Below are positions 27,916 to 37,971 of a stretch of 64,000 nt of DNA, piece by piece (the stretch's first letter is position 1; every line of letters begins with the position of its first letter). The position numbers were made by a program, and so were the translations under genes. Location: assembly GCF_004798905.1 (NCBI RefSeq), contig NZ_SDMO01000005.1:124001-188000 (forward strand), written 5' to 3'. This stretch comes from Halomonas borealis (GTDB taxonomy: Bacteria > Pseudomonadota > Gammaproteobacteria > Pseudomonadales > Halomonadaceae). A model generated the notes under the pieces. The model saw nothing but the letters and a program-made list of their open reading frames with translations. It did not search any database and was not told where the DNA came from.

Positions 27916-28482
27916 ATGTCCTCTTATCCCGTCACCTTGATGGTGGCGCGCCGCGTGGCGCGCGGCCGTTATCGCGACTTCATGCACTGGCTCGAGGAAG
28001 GCCGCGAGCTGGCCGCCGACTTCGCCGGCTACCTGGGCTCCGGCGTGCTGGCGCCGCCGCCCGACGACGACGAATACCAGATCATCTTCCGCTTCCGCGA
28101 CGCCGAGACCCTGGCGATATGGGAACACTCGGCCTCGCGCCGGTCGTGGCTGGCCCGTGGCCAGGGGCTGTTCGAGGCCCCTCAGGAACATCGCGCCACC
28201 GGCCTGGACCGCTGGTTCCAGCAGCCCGGCTCGCCGCCGCCGCCACGCTGGAAACAAGCCATCGCCATCTGGCTGGCCTTCTTTCCCGTCTCGCTGGCCT
28301 TCCAGGCGCTGTTCGGCGACTCCCTGGCCGCCCTACCGCTGGTGCCCCGCGTGCTGGTCGGCACCCTGATGCTCACCCCGGTGATGGTGTTCGTGTTCAT
28401 CCCGCTGTCGACCCGCTTGCTGGGCCCCTGGCTGCGCGGCGAGCCACTACGCGCGCCTCGACTGCGGCGTCGCTCGATCTGA
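27916..28482 (+). CDS. ABM-domain protein with C-terminal membrane helices
   Basis: The product has 188 residues from an ATG with AGGAG upstream; earlier in-frame ATGs lie in the terminator hairpin and are rejected. Residues 1-95 form an ABM-type ferredoxin-like domain (TLMVARRVARGRYRDFMHWLEEG, IIFRFRDAETLAIWE). Two hydrophobic helices follow (AIAIWLAFFPVSLAFQALF and LVGTLMLTPVMVFVFIPL). This soluble-plus-membrane layout is that of a known uncharacterised ABM subgroup. The C-terminus is basic (RAPRLRRRSI), probably cytoplasmic. The substrate is unknown. Confidence 0.82.
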   Translation: MSSYPVTLMVARRVARGRYRDFMHWLEEGRELAADFAGYLGSGVLAPPPDDDEYQIIFRFRDAETLAIWEHSASRRSWLARGQGLFEAPQEHRATGLDRWFQQPGSPPPPRWKQAIAIWLAFFPVSLAFQALFGDSLAALPLVPRVLVGTLMLTPVMVFVFIPLSTRLLGPWLRGEPLRAPRLRRRSI

Positions 28483-28506
28483 GGCGACGACCGAGAGCGC
28501 ACGTCA

Positions 28507-28920
28507 CTAACGATGGAATTGCTTCTCTCGCTCGGGCTGCCAGAAGATGGCATCGATCCGCAGGCGGGCTTCGGTCTCGTTGGGTAGGGGCCACTCGATG
28601 ATATCGCCGACCCGCAGCCCGATCAGGGCCGCCCCGATCGGCGCCATCACCGAGATGCTATCCGCCACGCGGTCAAGCGAGTGGGGGTATACCAGGGTAC
28701 GAATCATCTGGCGCCCGCGGGTCAGGTCACTGAAGCGGATCTGGCTGTTCATGCTCACCACATCGTCCGGCATGTCCTCGGGGTCGAGGACCTCGCCCCG
28801 CTCCAGCTCCTCTTCCAGCAACTGCGCGACGGCCAGTTCCTTGTCGGTGGCATCATCGATGAGGCGCTGCAGGCGCTCCGCATCGAGACGATTGATGATG
28901 ATAGAAGGACGCGGCGTCAT
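28507..28920 (-). CDS. rnk: regulator of nucleoside diphosphate kinase, GreA/GreB fold
   Basis: The product has 137 residues, the usual Rnk length. A short N-terminal coiled coil (LDAERLQRLIDDATDKELAVAQLLEEEL) is followed by the GreA/GreB C-terminal FKBP-like domain (VVSMNSQIRFSD, VYPHSLDRVADSISVMAPIGAALIGLRVGDIIEW). Rnk binds RNA polymerase in the secondary channel but lacks the acidic tip needed for transcript cleavage. It converges with the ABM membrane gene, only 24 bases apart. Confidence 0.9.
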   Translation of the reverse strand: MTPRPSIIINRLDAERLQRLIDDATDKELAVAQLLEEELERGEVLDPEDMPDDVVSMNSQIRFSDLTRGRQMIRTLVYPHSLDRVADSISVMAPIGAALIGLRVGDIIEWPLPNETEARLRIDAIFWQPEREKQFHR

Positions 28921-29000
28921 ACCCAGTCTCCATGGAAATCAATAAAATCAGTAGGATAGAATCTCTCTATCATGAATCAACGATTTTAATGGCAACCAAC

Positions 29001-29032
29001 AAAAAACAGCCCTCCCCGGAAGGGAAGGACTG
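29001..29032 (-). terminator. rho-independent terminator of gdhA
   Basis: On the minus strand an 11-bp stem (CAGTCCTTCCC with GGGGAGGGCTG, two G-U pairs, TTCC loop) is followed by TTTTTT, 41 bases after the gdhA stop. This is the clearest rho-independent terminator in the window. Confidence 0.9.
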
Positions 29033-29073
29033 CACGCAACTGACAGGATAAAGGATTGGCCCGCTAAAGGCGA

Positions 29074-30570
<1,497 letters not shown>

Positions 30571-30717
30571 TCATCGCCAATTTGCGCACCGAAGTATCAT
30601 TCATGAACGGTATTTAAACGATACTGCTCCACGACCGCCCTTGGCCGACAGCTCCTCACGCGAGGACACGGGCGGCATGATAAGCTCAACCGGTCTTTCT
30701 TCGTCCGGAGTCCGATC

Positions 30718-31875
30718 ATGACCGCCACCCAGTTCCTCGAGCGTCTGGTGGGTTTCCCCACCGTGTCGCGGGCTTCCAATCTAGAGCTGATCGCCTTCAT
30801 CGAGGCCTGGCTCGACGAGCATGGCGTCGAGCACTGGCGCGTCGACAGCGATGACGGCACCAAGGCCAACCTGCTGGCGCGCATCGGCCCCGCGGTCGAG
30901 GGCGGCGTGGTGCTCTCCGGCCACACCGATGTGGTGCCGGTCGAGGGCCAGCCCTGGTCGACCGACCCCTTCACCCTGGTGGACAAGGGCGACGGCCGCC
31001 TCTACGGCCGCGGCACCTGTGACATGAAGGCCTTCATCGCCTGCGCCCTGGCCGCGGTACCGCGTTGGGTCGAGCTCGAACTGGAGACACCGATCACCCT
31101 GGCCTTCTCCTACGACGAGGAGATCGGCTGCGTCGGCGCGCCGCGCATGATCGAGACGCTGATGGCCGACCACCCGCGTCCGGCGGCGGTGGTGGTCGGC
31201 GAGCCGACGCTGATGGCTCCGGTGGTCGCCCACAAGGGCGCCACCAACCTGCGCACCACGGTGACCGGCCGCGCCTCGCACTCAAGCCAGGTCAACCAGG
31301 GCGTGTCGGCGATCCATGTGGCCGCCAGGCTGGTGACCTTCATCGAGGATGTGATGGCCGAGTTGCGCGCCGAGGGGCGCGTCGACGAGGCCTTCAACGT
31401 GGTGCACTCGAGCCTGCACGTGGGCAAGATCCAGGGCGGCACCGCCATCAACATCATGGCGCGGGAATGCACGTTCGAATGGGAGATTCGCCATCTGCCC
31501 TCCGACCGTTTCGAGGAACTGATCGGCCGGGTCGAGGCCTATGCCGAGGAACTTCAGGCCGACATGCGCGAGCGCGCCCCCGAGGCCGGCATCCACACCG
31601 AGCGGCTCAACGTCACGGTGCCGGCGCTGGCCGACGACAACAACGCCGAGGTGCTGGGGCTGTGCCGTGAGCTGGTCGGCGAGGCGCCCGCCGGCGCCGT
31701 GGCCTACGCCACCGAGGCCGGCCAGTTCCAGCGCGCCGGCCTGCCCACGGTGATCTGCGGCCCGGGCAGCATCGGTCAGGCTCATCAACCCGATGAATAC
31801 CTGGAGATCGAACAATTGGAGGCCGGCTCGGCCTTCATGCGGGCCCTGGGGCAGCGCCTGAGCCGGGAGCGCTGA
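30718..31875 (+). CDS. argE: acetylornithine deacetylase
   Basis: The product has 385 residues, an M20 metallopeptidase of the ArgE type. It removes the acetyl group from N2-acetylornithine in arginine synthesis. Metal ligands are in VVLSGHTDVVPV (H69, D71), YGRGTCDMKAFIA, the Glu pair FSYDEEIGCVGAP, GEPTLM, and the C-terminal CGPGSIGQAHQPDEY. GGAG precedes the ATG. The next gene starts one base after the stop, so the two are co-transcribed. A succinyl-diaminopimelate or other M20 substrate cannot be excluded, but the whole pattern best fits ArgE. Confidence 0.9.
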   Translation: MTATQFLERLVGFPTVSRASNLELIAFIEAWLDEHGVEHWRVDSDDGTKANLLARIGPAVEGGVVLSGHTDVVPVEGQPWSTDPFTLVDKGDGRLYGRGTCDMKAFIACALAAVPRWVELELETPITLAFSYDEEIGCVGAPRMIETLMADHPRPAAVVVGEPTLMAPVVAHKGATNLRTTVTGRASHSSQVNQGVSAIHVAARLVTFIEDVMAELRAEGRVDEAFNVVHSSLHVGKIQGGTAINIMARECTFEWEIRHLPSDRFEELIGRVEAYAEELQADMRERAPEAGIHTERLNVTVPALADDNNAEVLGLCRELVGEAPAGAVAYATEAGQFQRAGLPTVICGPGSIGQAHQPDEYLEIEQLEAGSAFMRALGQRLSRER

Positions 31876-31876
31876 G

Positions 31877-32611
31877 ATGCCACGACTGCTGATCGTCAAG
31901 ACCGGCGATGCCTTCGCCGACGTGGTTCGCGAACATGGCGACTTCGAGGCGCTGTTCCGTGACCAGCTGGCACCGGTATGCGATGACCTCGCGCTCGACG
32001 TCTACGATGCCCGACACGACGGTACGCCGCCGGCGCTAAACGCCGACGATGGCCTGGTGATCACCGGCTCCCATGCCATGGTCAGCGACGCCGAACCGTG
32101 GAGCGAGGACCTCAAGCCCTGGCTGCGCCAAGCGCTGGCCGACGATGTCGCCATGCTCGGCGTCTGCTATGGCCACCAGCTGATGGCCTCGGCCTTCGGC
32201 GGCGAGAGCGGCTATCACCCGGCGGGCCGCGAGACCGGCACCCAGCGAGTACGACTGACCGAGGCCGGGCGCCACGACGCGCTGTTGGGCACGCTGCCCG
32301 CGGCCTTCCCGACCCAGCTCACCCATGCCCAATCGGTACTCACCGCGCCCCCAAGCGCCGAGGTGCTGGCAGAGAACGACCACGATCCCTTCCAGGCCCT
32401 GCGCTACGGGCCGCGCCAGTGGAGCGTGCAGTTCCACCCCGAGTTCACCCCGGCGGTGATGCGCGCCTATCTCGCCCATCAGTACGCCGGGCTGGCCGAA
32501 CACGGCCGCGACCCCGAGGCGCTGCTGGCGGCGGTGACGCCGACGCCACAGGCCAGCGAGCTGCTACGCCGCTTCGCCAGAGGCCTCGCCGGCATCCACG
32601 AGCACGGCTGA
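31877..32611 (+). CDS. class I glutamine amidotransferase-like protein (GuaA-type domain)
   Basis: The product has 244 residues. The triad is visible: nucleophile C97 in MLGVCYGHQLMAS, and His/Glu in VQFHPEFTP. The N-terminal half has GLVITGSHAMVSD, which fits stand-alone GATase proteins similar to the GMP-synthetase amidotransferase domain. No synthetase domain follows, so it may hydrolyse glutamine or another gamma-glutamyl compound for an unknown partner. It begins one base after the argE-like stop, which suggests co-expression. Confidence 0.88.
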   Translation: MPRLLIVKTGDAFADVVREHGDFEALFRDQLAPVCDDLALDVYDARHDGTPPALNADDGLVITGSHAMVSDAEPWSEDLKPWLRQALADDVAMLGVCYGHQLMASAFGGESGYHPAGRETGTQRVRLTEAGRHDALLGTLPAAFPTQLTHAQSVLTAPPSAEVLAENDHDPFQALRYGPRQWSVQFHPEFTPAVMRAYLAHQYAGLAEHGRDPEALLAAVTPTPQASELLRRFARGLAGIHEHG

Positions 32612-32650
32612 GGATCGCAACATACGGAATCTTTACGGGGTGCAGGATTC

Positions 32651-32868
32651 GTGACGGACAGGCGGCGCAGGACAGCTTCCCGGCCCAGCGTGGCCGACTT
32701 CCTCACCGAAGCCATCTTCTCCCGCCGTTACCAGCCGGGCGACTTCATGCCCCGGGAATGCCCCGGGACATAGACCTCTGCGAACGGTTCGCCATCAATC
32801 GCTCGGCGGTATGCAGCGATCAGCGCCAGCTGGTGGATGTGGGAGGCATCGAGCCCGGCGTCATGTGA
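32651..32868 (+). pseudogene. GntR-family regulator remnant, frameshifted by an 11-bp tandem duplication
   Basis: A GTG-started frame reads a typical GntR N-terminus (SVADFLTEAIFSRRYQPGDFMPR) and then hits TAG at 32771. The cause is visible: ATGCCCCGGGA occurs twice in tandem at 32747-32757 and 32758-32768. Removing one copy rejoins PGDFMPRDIDLCERFAINRSAV, a normal FadR/GntR helix-turn-helix. The frame ends at a TGA soon after (GIEPGVM), so the ligand-binding domain is also missing. The neighbouring gene is a galactose-dehydrogenase-like protein on the other strand, so this was probably a sugar-acid regulator. Confidence 0.75.
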
Positions 32869-33004
32869 GCGACCAGGACTAGCAGAATACCCTTCGCGGC
32901 CAGCCTGACGGAACGGATGATCAAGAGCGGGCCGGCGAAGCCGCCCGCCAGCGAAAAGCGCGGTGCAGGGCAACAACACCACTCTGCGCGGCCGACGCCG
33001 TGGC

Positions 33005-33976
33005 TCATCCCTCGAACGGTTCGACGCTTTCCCTGCGCCCGTAGAGGAAGGCATCCGCCACCTGGCGCAGCGGCGCGATGTCCACCTCGGAGCGCCCGGC
33101 GGCCACCAGCTCGGCGAAGCGGGCGTAGAGCCCGGCGTATTCCTGACCGACCATGGCGGCCAGCCGCGACGGCTCGTCGTCCCCGTCGCCGGTGGGCGCA
33201 TCCACCACCACCTCGTCGTCGATCAGCAGGCGATTGCCACCGTGGGTCAGGCGCAGGCGGCCGGCATCGGACTCGATCCGCATCTCCCAGGTCACCTCGC
33301 CGGTCTGGCGGAAGTCGAAGTCGGCGGCGATCGGTGTCTCGTCGGCATCCATGAAGGCCAGCCGGGCGGCGATCGGTGTCTGACAGTCGGCGGGCACCTC
33401 GAGGGTCGCCTGGCGCAGGAAGAACGGCCGCGGCAGCACCCGGGTCGCCACCGAGAAGGCGTTGATGCCGGGATCGAAGACGCCCATGCCACCAGGCTCC
33501 CACAGCCAGTCCTGGCCGGGATGCCAGACATGCACGTCCTCCTTCCATTCGATCTCGACGCCACGGATCTCGCGCGCGGCCAGCCATTCCCGCGCCGCGG
33601 CCACGCCGCCGGCCTGCTGGGAATGCCAGGCGGCGAACAGCGTACCCGGGCTTCGCTCGGCCAGCTCGACCAGGGCCTCGACCTCGCTGAGCGTCGCCCC
33701 CGGCGGCTTCTCCAGCAATACGTGTTTACCCGCCTCCAGGGCCCGACGCGCCTGGGCATAGCGCAGGCGTGTCGGCGTGCAGATGGCCACGGCATCGAGC
33801 CCCGGCTCGGCCTCGAGCATCGCCTCGAGCGAGGCATAGTGCGTCAGGCCGTCGAGGCCCGCGACGGGGTCGGCCGCGGCCAACAACTGGAGGTTCGGCT
33901 GGGCCCGAATGGCCGGCAGGTGTTGGTCTCGGGCGATCTTGCCGAGGCCCACGAGGCCGATGGAAAGGGAGGACAT
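33005..33976 (-). CDS. Gfo/Idh/MocA-family oxidoreductase, probably D-galactose 1-dehydrogenase
   Basis: The product has 323 residues from the ATG giving MSSLSIGLVGLG; a longer frame upstream is rejected. The N-terminal Rossmann fold (IGLVGLGKIARDQHLPAI) and EKPPGATLSEVEAL with the EKP lysine are family hallmarks. The C-terminal domain has the substrate-site motif DPGINAFSVATRV. The pattern resembles NAD(P)-dependent galactose dehydrogenases that start the oxidative De Ley-Doudoroff galactose route. The next genes of that route are not nearby, so the substrate is a moderate-confidence guess. A broken GntR regulator lies downstream of its 3' end. Confidence 0.82.
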   Translation of the reverse strand: MSSLSIGLVGLGKIARDQHLPAIRAQPNLQLLAAADPVAGLDGLTHYASLEAMLEAEPGLDAVAICTPTRLRYAQARRALEAGKHVLLEKPPGATLSEVEALVELAERSPGTLFAAWHSQQAGGVAAAREWLAAREIRGVEIEWKEDVHVWHPGQDWLWEPGGMGVFDPGINAFSVATRVLPRPFFLRQATLEVPADCQTPIAARLAFMDADETPIAADFDFRQTGEVTWEMRIESDAGRLRLTHGGNRLLIDDEVVVDAPTGDGDDEPSRLAAMVGQEYAGLYARFAELVAAGRSEVDIAPLRQVADAFLYGRRESVEPFEG

Positions 33977-34112
33977 GGCGGTACCTGACGGGTGGCGAAG
34001 CGAAGGAAAGACCTTATCAGAGCAAATGTCGCACATATAGATCGCCCTGGCGCTACGCTCTTCCGTCACGCCCTCGTCGACCGCTGCTCATCGCCTACCC
34101 TGGAATGGCCAC

Positions 34113-35090
34113 TCAGCGTGGCCCGGCGCTGCCCTCGCGCTCCGCCTCGGCGCCTTGCTCGACGCGCGCCTCGACCATCTCACGCCTGTCCGGGGCGCCG
34201 GCGGCGGCCTTGTTACGCTGACGACGCAGGTCACGCAGCGTGCTGACGAGCATCGCGGCCACGATCATCCCCCCGCCGATGAAGGCCGCCTGGGTCGGCA
34301 TCTCGCCGACCCAGGCCCATACCAGCAGGGTCCCCACCAGCGTCTCGAGCAGCATCACCAGGCTGACCTCGGCACCCGGCAGGTAGCGTGGCCCGGTCTG
34401 AATGCCGAAATAGGCGGCCGCCAGCAGCCCACCCATCGCCAGCAGATACTGCATGTCCGCCGCCGAGGGCAGCTGGATGCCGCCCAACAGCGCCGCCGGC
34501 AGCAGCATGGCCAGGCACCCCAGCGGCAGGATCACCGTGGTATCGACACCGCGCCGAGACTGGCTCTTCTGGGCGCCGGCCACGGTGGTGTTGATGGCGA
34601 TGCATAGCGGCACGCCCAGCGCCACGACGAGCCCCAGCGGGTTACCGCTGCCAAGCTCCCCGGAGGCCATCAAACAGGCCCCGGCGACGCTGACCGCGAT
34701 CACCACCCAGGTCTGGCGCCGCAGGCGCTCGCCGAACAGCCACCAGCCGATCAGGGCGGCGATCAGCGGCGCCAGGTTCATCATCACCAGCACGTTGCCG
34801 GCGGTGGTCAGGCGGTTGCCGATCACGAAGGCCCAGGCGCTGCCAGCGAAGGCCAACGGGCACCACCAGGCCGCCGGGCCACAGGCCTTCACGGCCGCCG
34901 GCAGACTGCGCCCGTAACGCAGCCAGGCGATGCCCAGCAGGACGATGCCGAGCAACAGCCCACGCCAGAACATGAAGGTGGCCACATCCACCGTGGTGGC
35001 CTTGACCAGCAGCGCATCCGGCGACAGGAACAACACGCCGGCCATGGTAATCAGGTAGCCCCGTAGGCGAAACGGCAAACGCGTCCACAT
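34113..35090 (-). CDS. EamA/DMT-family transporter
   Basis: The product has 325 residues with ten hydrophobic segments, the standard two-EamA-repeat layout. Residues 9-140 form the first repeat (ITMAGVLFLSPDALLVKA, FMFWRGLLLGIVLLG, LTTAGNVLVMMNLAPLIAALIGWWLFGE) and 150-295 the second (LLETLVGTLLVWAWVGEMP). A polar, charged C-terminal tail of about 35 residues is unusual but fits a cytoplasmic extension. Substrates of this family range from amino acids to drugs and sugars. GGGGAG lies before the ATG. It is upstream of the galactose-dehydrogenase-like gene on the same strand with 136 bases between. Confidence 0.88.
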   Translation of the reverse strand: MWTRLPFRLRGYLITMAGVLFLSPDALLVKATTVDVATFMFWRGLLLGIVLLGIAWLRYGRSLPAAVKACGPAAWWCPLAFAGSAWAFVIGNRLTTAGNVLVMMNLAPLIAALIGWWLFGERLRRQTWVVIAVSVAGACLMASGELGSGNPLGLVVALGVPLCIAINTTVAGAQKSQSRRGVDTTVILPLGCLAMLLPAALLGGIQLPSAADMQYLLAMGGLLAAAYFGIQTGPRYLPGAEVSLVMLLETLVGTLLVWAWVGEMPTQAAFIGGGMIVAAMLVSTLRDLRRQRNKAAAGAPDRREMVEARVEQGAEAEREGSAGPR

Positions 35091-35157
35091 CTTCGCTCTC
35101 CCCTCGGCACACGCCGACGATACGGTGATCGATGCCCGGTCATGAAACGCCGGTGCT

Positions 35158-35195
35158 AAAACGACGAGCAGGCCGGGGTTTCCCCCGACCTGCTC
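35158..35195 (-). terminator. rho-independent terminator of deaD
   Basis: On the minus strand a 13-bp stem (GAGCAGGTCGGGG with CCCCGGCCTGCTC, one U-G pair, four-base loop) is followed by GTCG and TTTT. It lies about 58 bases after the deaD stop and before the DMT transporter start. Confidence 0.8.
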
Positions 35196-35253
35196 GGTCT
35201 TGATGCAACGCGAGGCACCGCTAAGGGCGGCGCCTCACGCTAGCGAGATCGCC

Positions 35254-36972
35254 TCAGGCGCGCTCGCGACGCGGCACCGGGCCGTCGTCGTCACGGCGAC
35301 GGCGCGGCGCACGGTCGGGGGCACGATCTTCGCTGATTTCCAGCGGACGACCGGCCACACGGGCACGCCCCATCTTGTCGAGGATGCTCGACGGCAGGTT
35401 GTTCGGCAACTCGACGACGGAAAATGCATTGCGGATGTCGATCCGGCCGATGCGATTACCCTCGATGCCACCTTCGTTGGCCAGGGCCCCGACCAGCTGG
35501 CCGGGCTTGACGCCATCCTTGTGGCCGACGGAGACACGATAACGGGTCATGCCTTCACGCGGCGCACGGTCGCGGGGGGCATTCTCGCGGCGCGCCGGCT
35601 TGCCGTCACGGCTACGCTCGTTGCGCTCGTTACGATCCTTGCGCGGTGCCTGCAGACGGCCGATCGGCGCCTCGTCGGCGCGCGCCAGGGCGGAGAAGGC
35701 ACAGGCCAGCTCGACGGGGTCGTAGCCCTCGCCGATCAGCTGCTCGATCAGCGCGCGCTGCTCTTCGGCGCCCTTGGTGACGGCGGCGACGGCACGCTGA
35801 TGGAAGACCTGGTCGCGATGGGCGCGGATGGCGGCCTCGTCGGGCAGGGTCATCTCGCTCATCTTCTGGCCGGTGGCCTGCTCCAGCCAGCCGACCTTGC
35901 GGCCTTCGCGGTTACCAGCGAAGGTGATCGCCACGCCGTTGCGCCCGGCACGGCCGGTACGGCCGATGCGGTGGGTGTAGGCCTCGGCGTCCTGGGGCAG
36001 GTCATAGTTGATGACGTGGGTGATACGCGGCACGTCGAGGCCACGAGCGGCCACGTCGGTGGCGATCAGCACGTCGACCTTGCCGCGCTTGAGGCGGGTG
36101 ATGGTGCGCTCACGCAGGCTCTGGTCCAGGTCGCCGGACAGGCTAGCGACGTTGACGCCGCGGGCGGCGAGCTGCTCCATCAAGGTGGTGCAGGCGGCCC
36201 GGGTACGCACGAAGACGATCGCCGCATCCACCGGCTCGACCTCGATGATGCGGGCCAGGGCTTCCTGCTTGGCGCCGCCCTCGACGCGCACGCGGCGCTG
36301 CTCGATGTTCTCGCCGATGGTGGTGCGCGACTCGATGGCGACCTTGACCGGGTTGACCAGGTAGCGATTGACGATGCGCTCGATCTCGGTCGGCAGGGTC
36401 GCCGAGAAGAACACCCGCTGGGCGTCCTGCGGAGTATCGGCGACCACGCGCTTGACGTCGTCGATGAAGCCCATGCGCAGCATCTCGTCGGCTTCGTCGA
36501 GGACCAGCGCGGAGAGGCCATCGAGCTTCAGGCTGCCACGATCCAGATGATCGATGATACGACCGGGGGTGCCGACCACGACCTGGGCGCCACGACGCAG
36601 GGCCTGCATCTGCTCACGATATTCCATGCCGCCACACAGGGTGGCCACTTCCAGCCCCTTGAGGTTCTGGCCGTACTTGGCGAAGGAGGCGGCCACCTGC
36701 TGGGCCAGCTCGCGGGTCGGCGCCATCACCAGCACCTGGGGCGCACGACGCTCGAGATCGAGACGCGAGAGCAGCGGCAGGGCGAAGGCGGCGGTCTTGC
36801 CGGTACCGGTCTGGGCCTGGCCCAGCATGTCGCGGCCGTCCAGCAGGGCTGGAATGGTCTGCGCCTGAATCGGTGACGGAGTCTGGTAACCGAGGGTCTC
36901 GGTGGCAGACAGAACGGCAGGCAGCAGGGCCAGATCGCCGAAACTCGGCGAGGCGACGGAAGTCGAGGTCAT
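35254..36972 (-). CDS. deaD: DEAD-box RNA helicase DeaD/CsdA
   Basis: The product has 572 residues. All DEAD-box motifs are present in order: Q motif region QTPSPIQAQTIPALL, Walker A AQTGTGKT, PTRELAQQ, TPGRIIDHL, DEAD in VLDEADEML, SAT, then FVRTRAACT, ATDVAARGLDV and HRIGRTGRAG. A C-terminal RNA-binding DbpA-like domain (MTRYRVSVGHKDGVKPGQLVGALAN) lies between basic Arg/Asp-rich linkers. DeaD remodels ribosome assembly intermediates and mRNAs, especially in the cold. It has a long untranslated region upstream, as E. coli deaD does. Confidence 0.95.
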   Translation of the reverse strand: MTSTSVASPSFGDLALLPAVLSATETLGYQTPSPIQAQTIPALLDGRDMLGQAQTGTGKTAAFALPLLSRLDLERRAPQVLVMAPTRELAQQVAASFAKYGQNLKGLEVATLCGGMEYREQMQALRRGAQVVVGTPGRIIDHLDRGSLKLDGLSALVLDEADEMLRMGFIDDVKRVVADTPQDAQRVFFSATLPTEIERIVNRYLVNPVKVAIESRTTIGENIEQRRVRVEGGAKQEALARIIEVEPVDAAIVFVRTRAACTTLMEQLAARGVNVASLSGDLDQSLRERTITRLKRGKVDVLIATDVAARGLDVPRITHVINYDLPQDAEAYTHRIGRTGRAGRNGVAITFAGNREGRKVGWLEQATGQKMSEMTLPDEAAIRAHRDQVFHQRAVAAVTKGAEEQRALIEQLIGEGYDPVELACAFSALARADEAPIGRLQAPRKDRNERNERSRDGKPARRENAPRDRAPREGMTRYRVSVGHKDGVKPGQLVGALANEGGIEGNRIGRIDIRNAFSVVELPNNLPSSILDKMGRARVAGRPLEISEDRAPDRAPRRRRDDDGPVPRRERA

Positions 36973-37418
36973 GAATCACACCTTGGTAGGCCGGCATCGC
37001 CGGCAAGAAACATCGTGGCGCCCCTGACGCGGTCACACGCTCAGGGATCCTGCAACGGGGCAGGTCGTCGTCAACATCGGAGTCGGGGACGCCGGTCGCA
37101 CCTAGCATCGGTTCGGACCCACCCAGGTGGGTGAACCGTCGTGGCGACCGTCTGCGCCGAATTCGCCCGGGTGGCGAACTCTCGGCGGCGCTCCATCTTC
37201 ACAGTTCGAACGCTTTGGACCATCGGTCCGGCGTCTTCGCGAGCGTCGTATTCACGGTTCGTGAACCGGCGCTGAGTATGATGGTGGGGTCAGCACATGC
37301 GAGGAACGCGCATGCTACCATCGTCTCGTTGAACTGGCCAATCTTTTCCGCACGCCTCGGAAACACTTCCCGCGAAGCCTGGCCAGCCGGTGATTTCCCC
37401 CTTTCCACAGGAGCCTAC
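36973..37418. other. deaD/yaiI divergent intergenic region
   Basis: This 446-base gap holds the deaD leader and the promoter of the plus-strand DUF188 gene. Seen in it are TTCACG-GTT-CGTGAA (37251-37265, perfect 6-bp dyad), GCCGGC repeats just upstream of deaD, and a 15-base AC-rich block. An in-frame open stretch from 37131 joins the DUF188 gene but has no family similarity, so I treat it as non-coding. No other gene is apparent. Confidence 0.5.
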
Positions 37419-37868
37419 ATGCCGAACCTTTGGGTCGATGCCGATGCCTGCCCGCGAATCGCCCGCGATATCATCGTGCGCGCCGCCGAACGCACCGCCA
37501 CTCCGACCACCTTCGTCGCCAATCACCAGGTGCCGCTGCCACCCTCGAAGTGGGTGAAAGGCCTGGCGGTGAGTCACGGCTTCGACGCCGCCGACGACGA
37601 GATCGTCGAGCGCCTGGCGAAGAGCGACCTGGTGATCACCTCGGACCTGCCGCTGGCCATGGCGGCCATCGAGCGCGGCGCCAGCGTGATGACCAGCCGC
37701 GGTGAGGCGCTGGACGAAAGCAACATCCGCGCCCGCGTGCAGATGCGCGATTTCATGGAAACCATGCGCTCGAGTGGCGAACACACCGGCGGCCCCAAGG
37801 GCTACTCGGACATCGACCGCCGGGAGTTCGCCAACGCCCTGGACCGGTGGCTGGCGAAGCAGAAATAA
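37419..37868 (+). CDS. YaiI/YqxD (DUF188) family protein
   Basis: The product has 149 residues from an ATG with AGGAG upstream, the family's usual size. MPNLWVDADACPRIARDIIVRAA opens with the family's DADACP motif, and ITSDLPLAMAAIERGASVMTSRGE and KGYSDIDRREFANALDRWL complete the pattern. The acidic residues resemble a PIN-like metal site, so a nuclease role has been suggested for the family, but its function is not established. It is divergent from deaD. Confidence 0.9.
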   Translation: MPNLWVDADACPRIARDIIVRAAERTATPTTFVANHQVPLPPSKWVKGLAVSHGFDAADDEIVERLAKSDLVITSDLPLAMAAIERGASVMTSRGEALDESNIRARVQMRDFMETMRSSGEHTGGPKGYSDIDRREFANALDRWLAKQK

Positions 37869-37971
37869 AGGAAGGAAGGAGAAGGAAGCCTGGCCTGCAT
37901 AGCGGGACGCCCTCCCCCTTCAAGGCACGAAGCGCCGCCCTTCCCTGTTCCGGCGGCGCAGTCGTGTTATT

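Noticed and set aside
33201..33350. Second remnant of a regulator or transporter on the minus strand near the pseudogene
   Set aside because: The hydrophobic stretch found there is a shadow of other frames and has no matching flanks.
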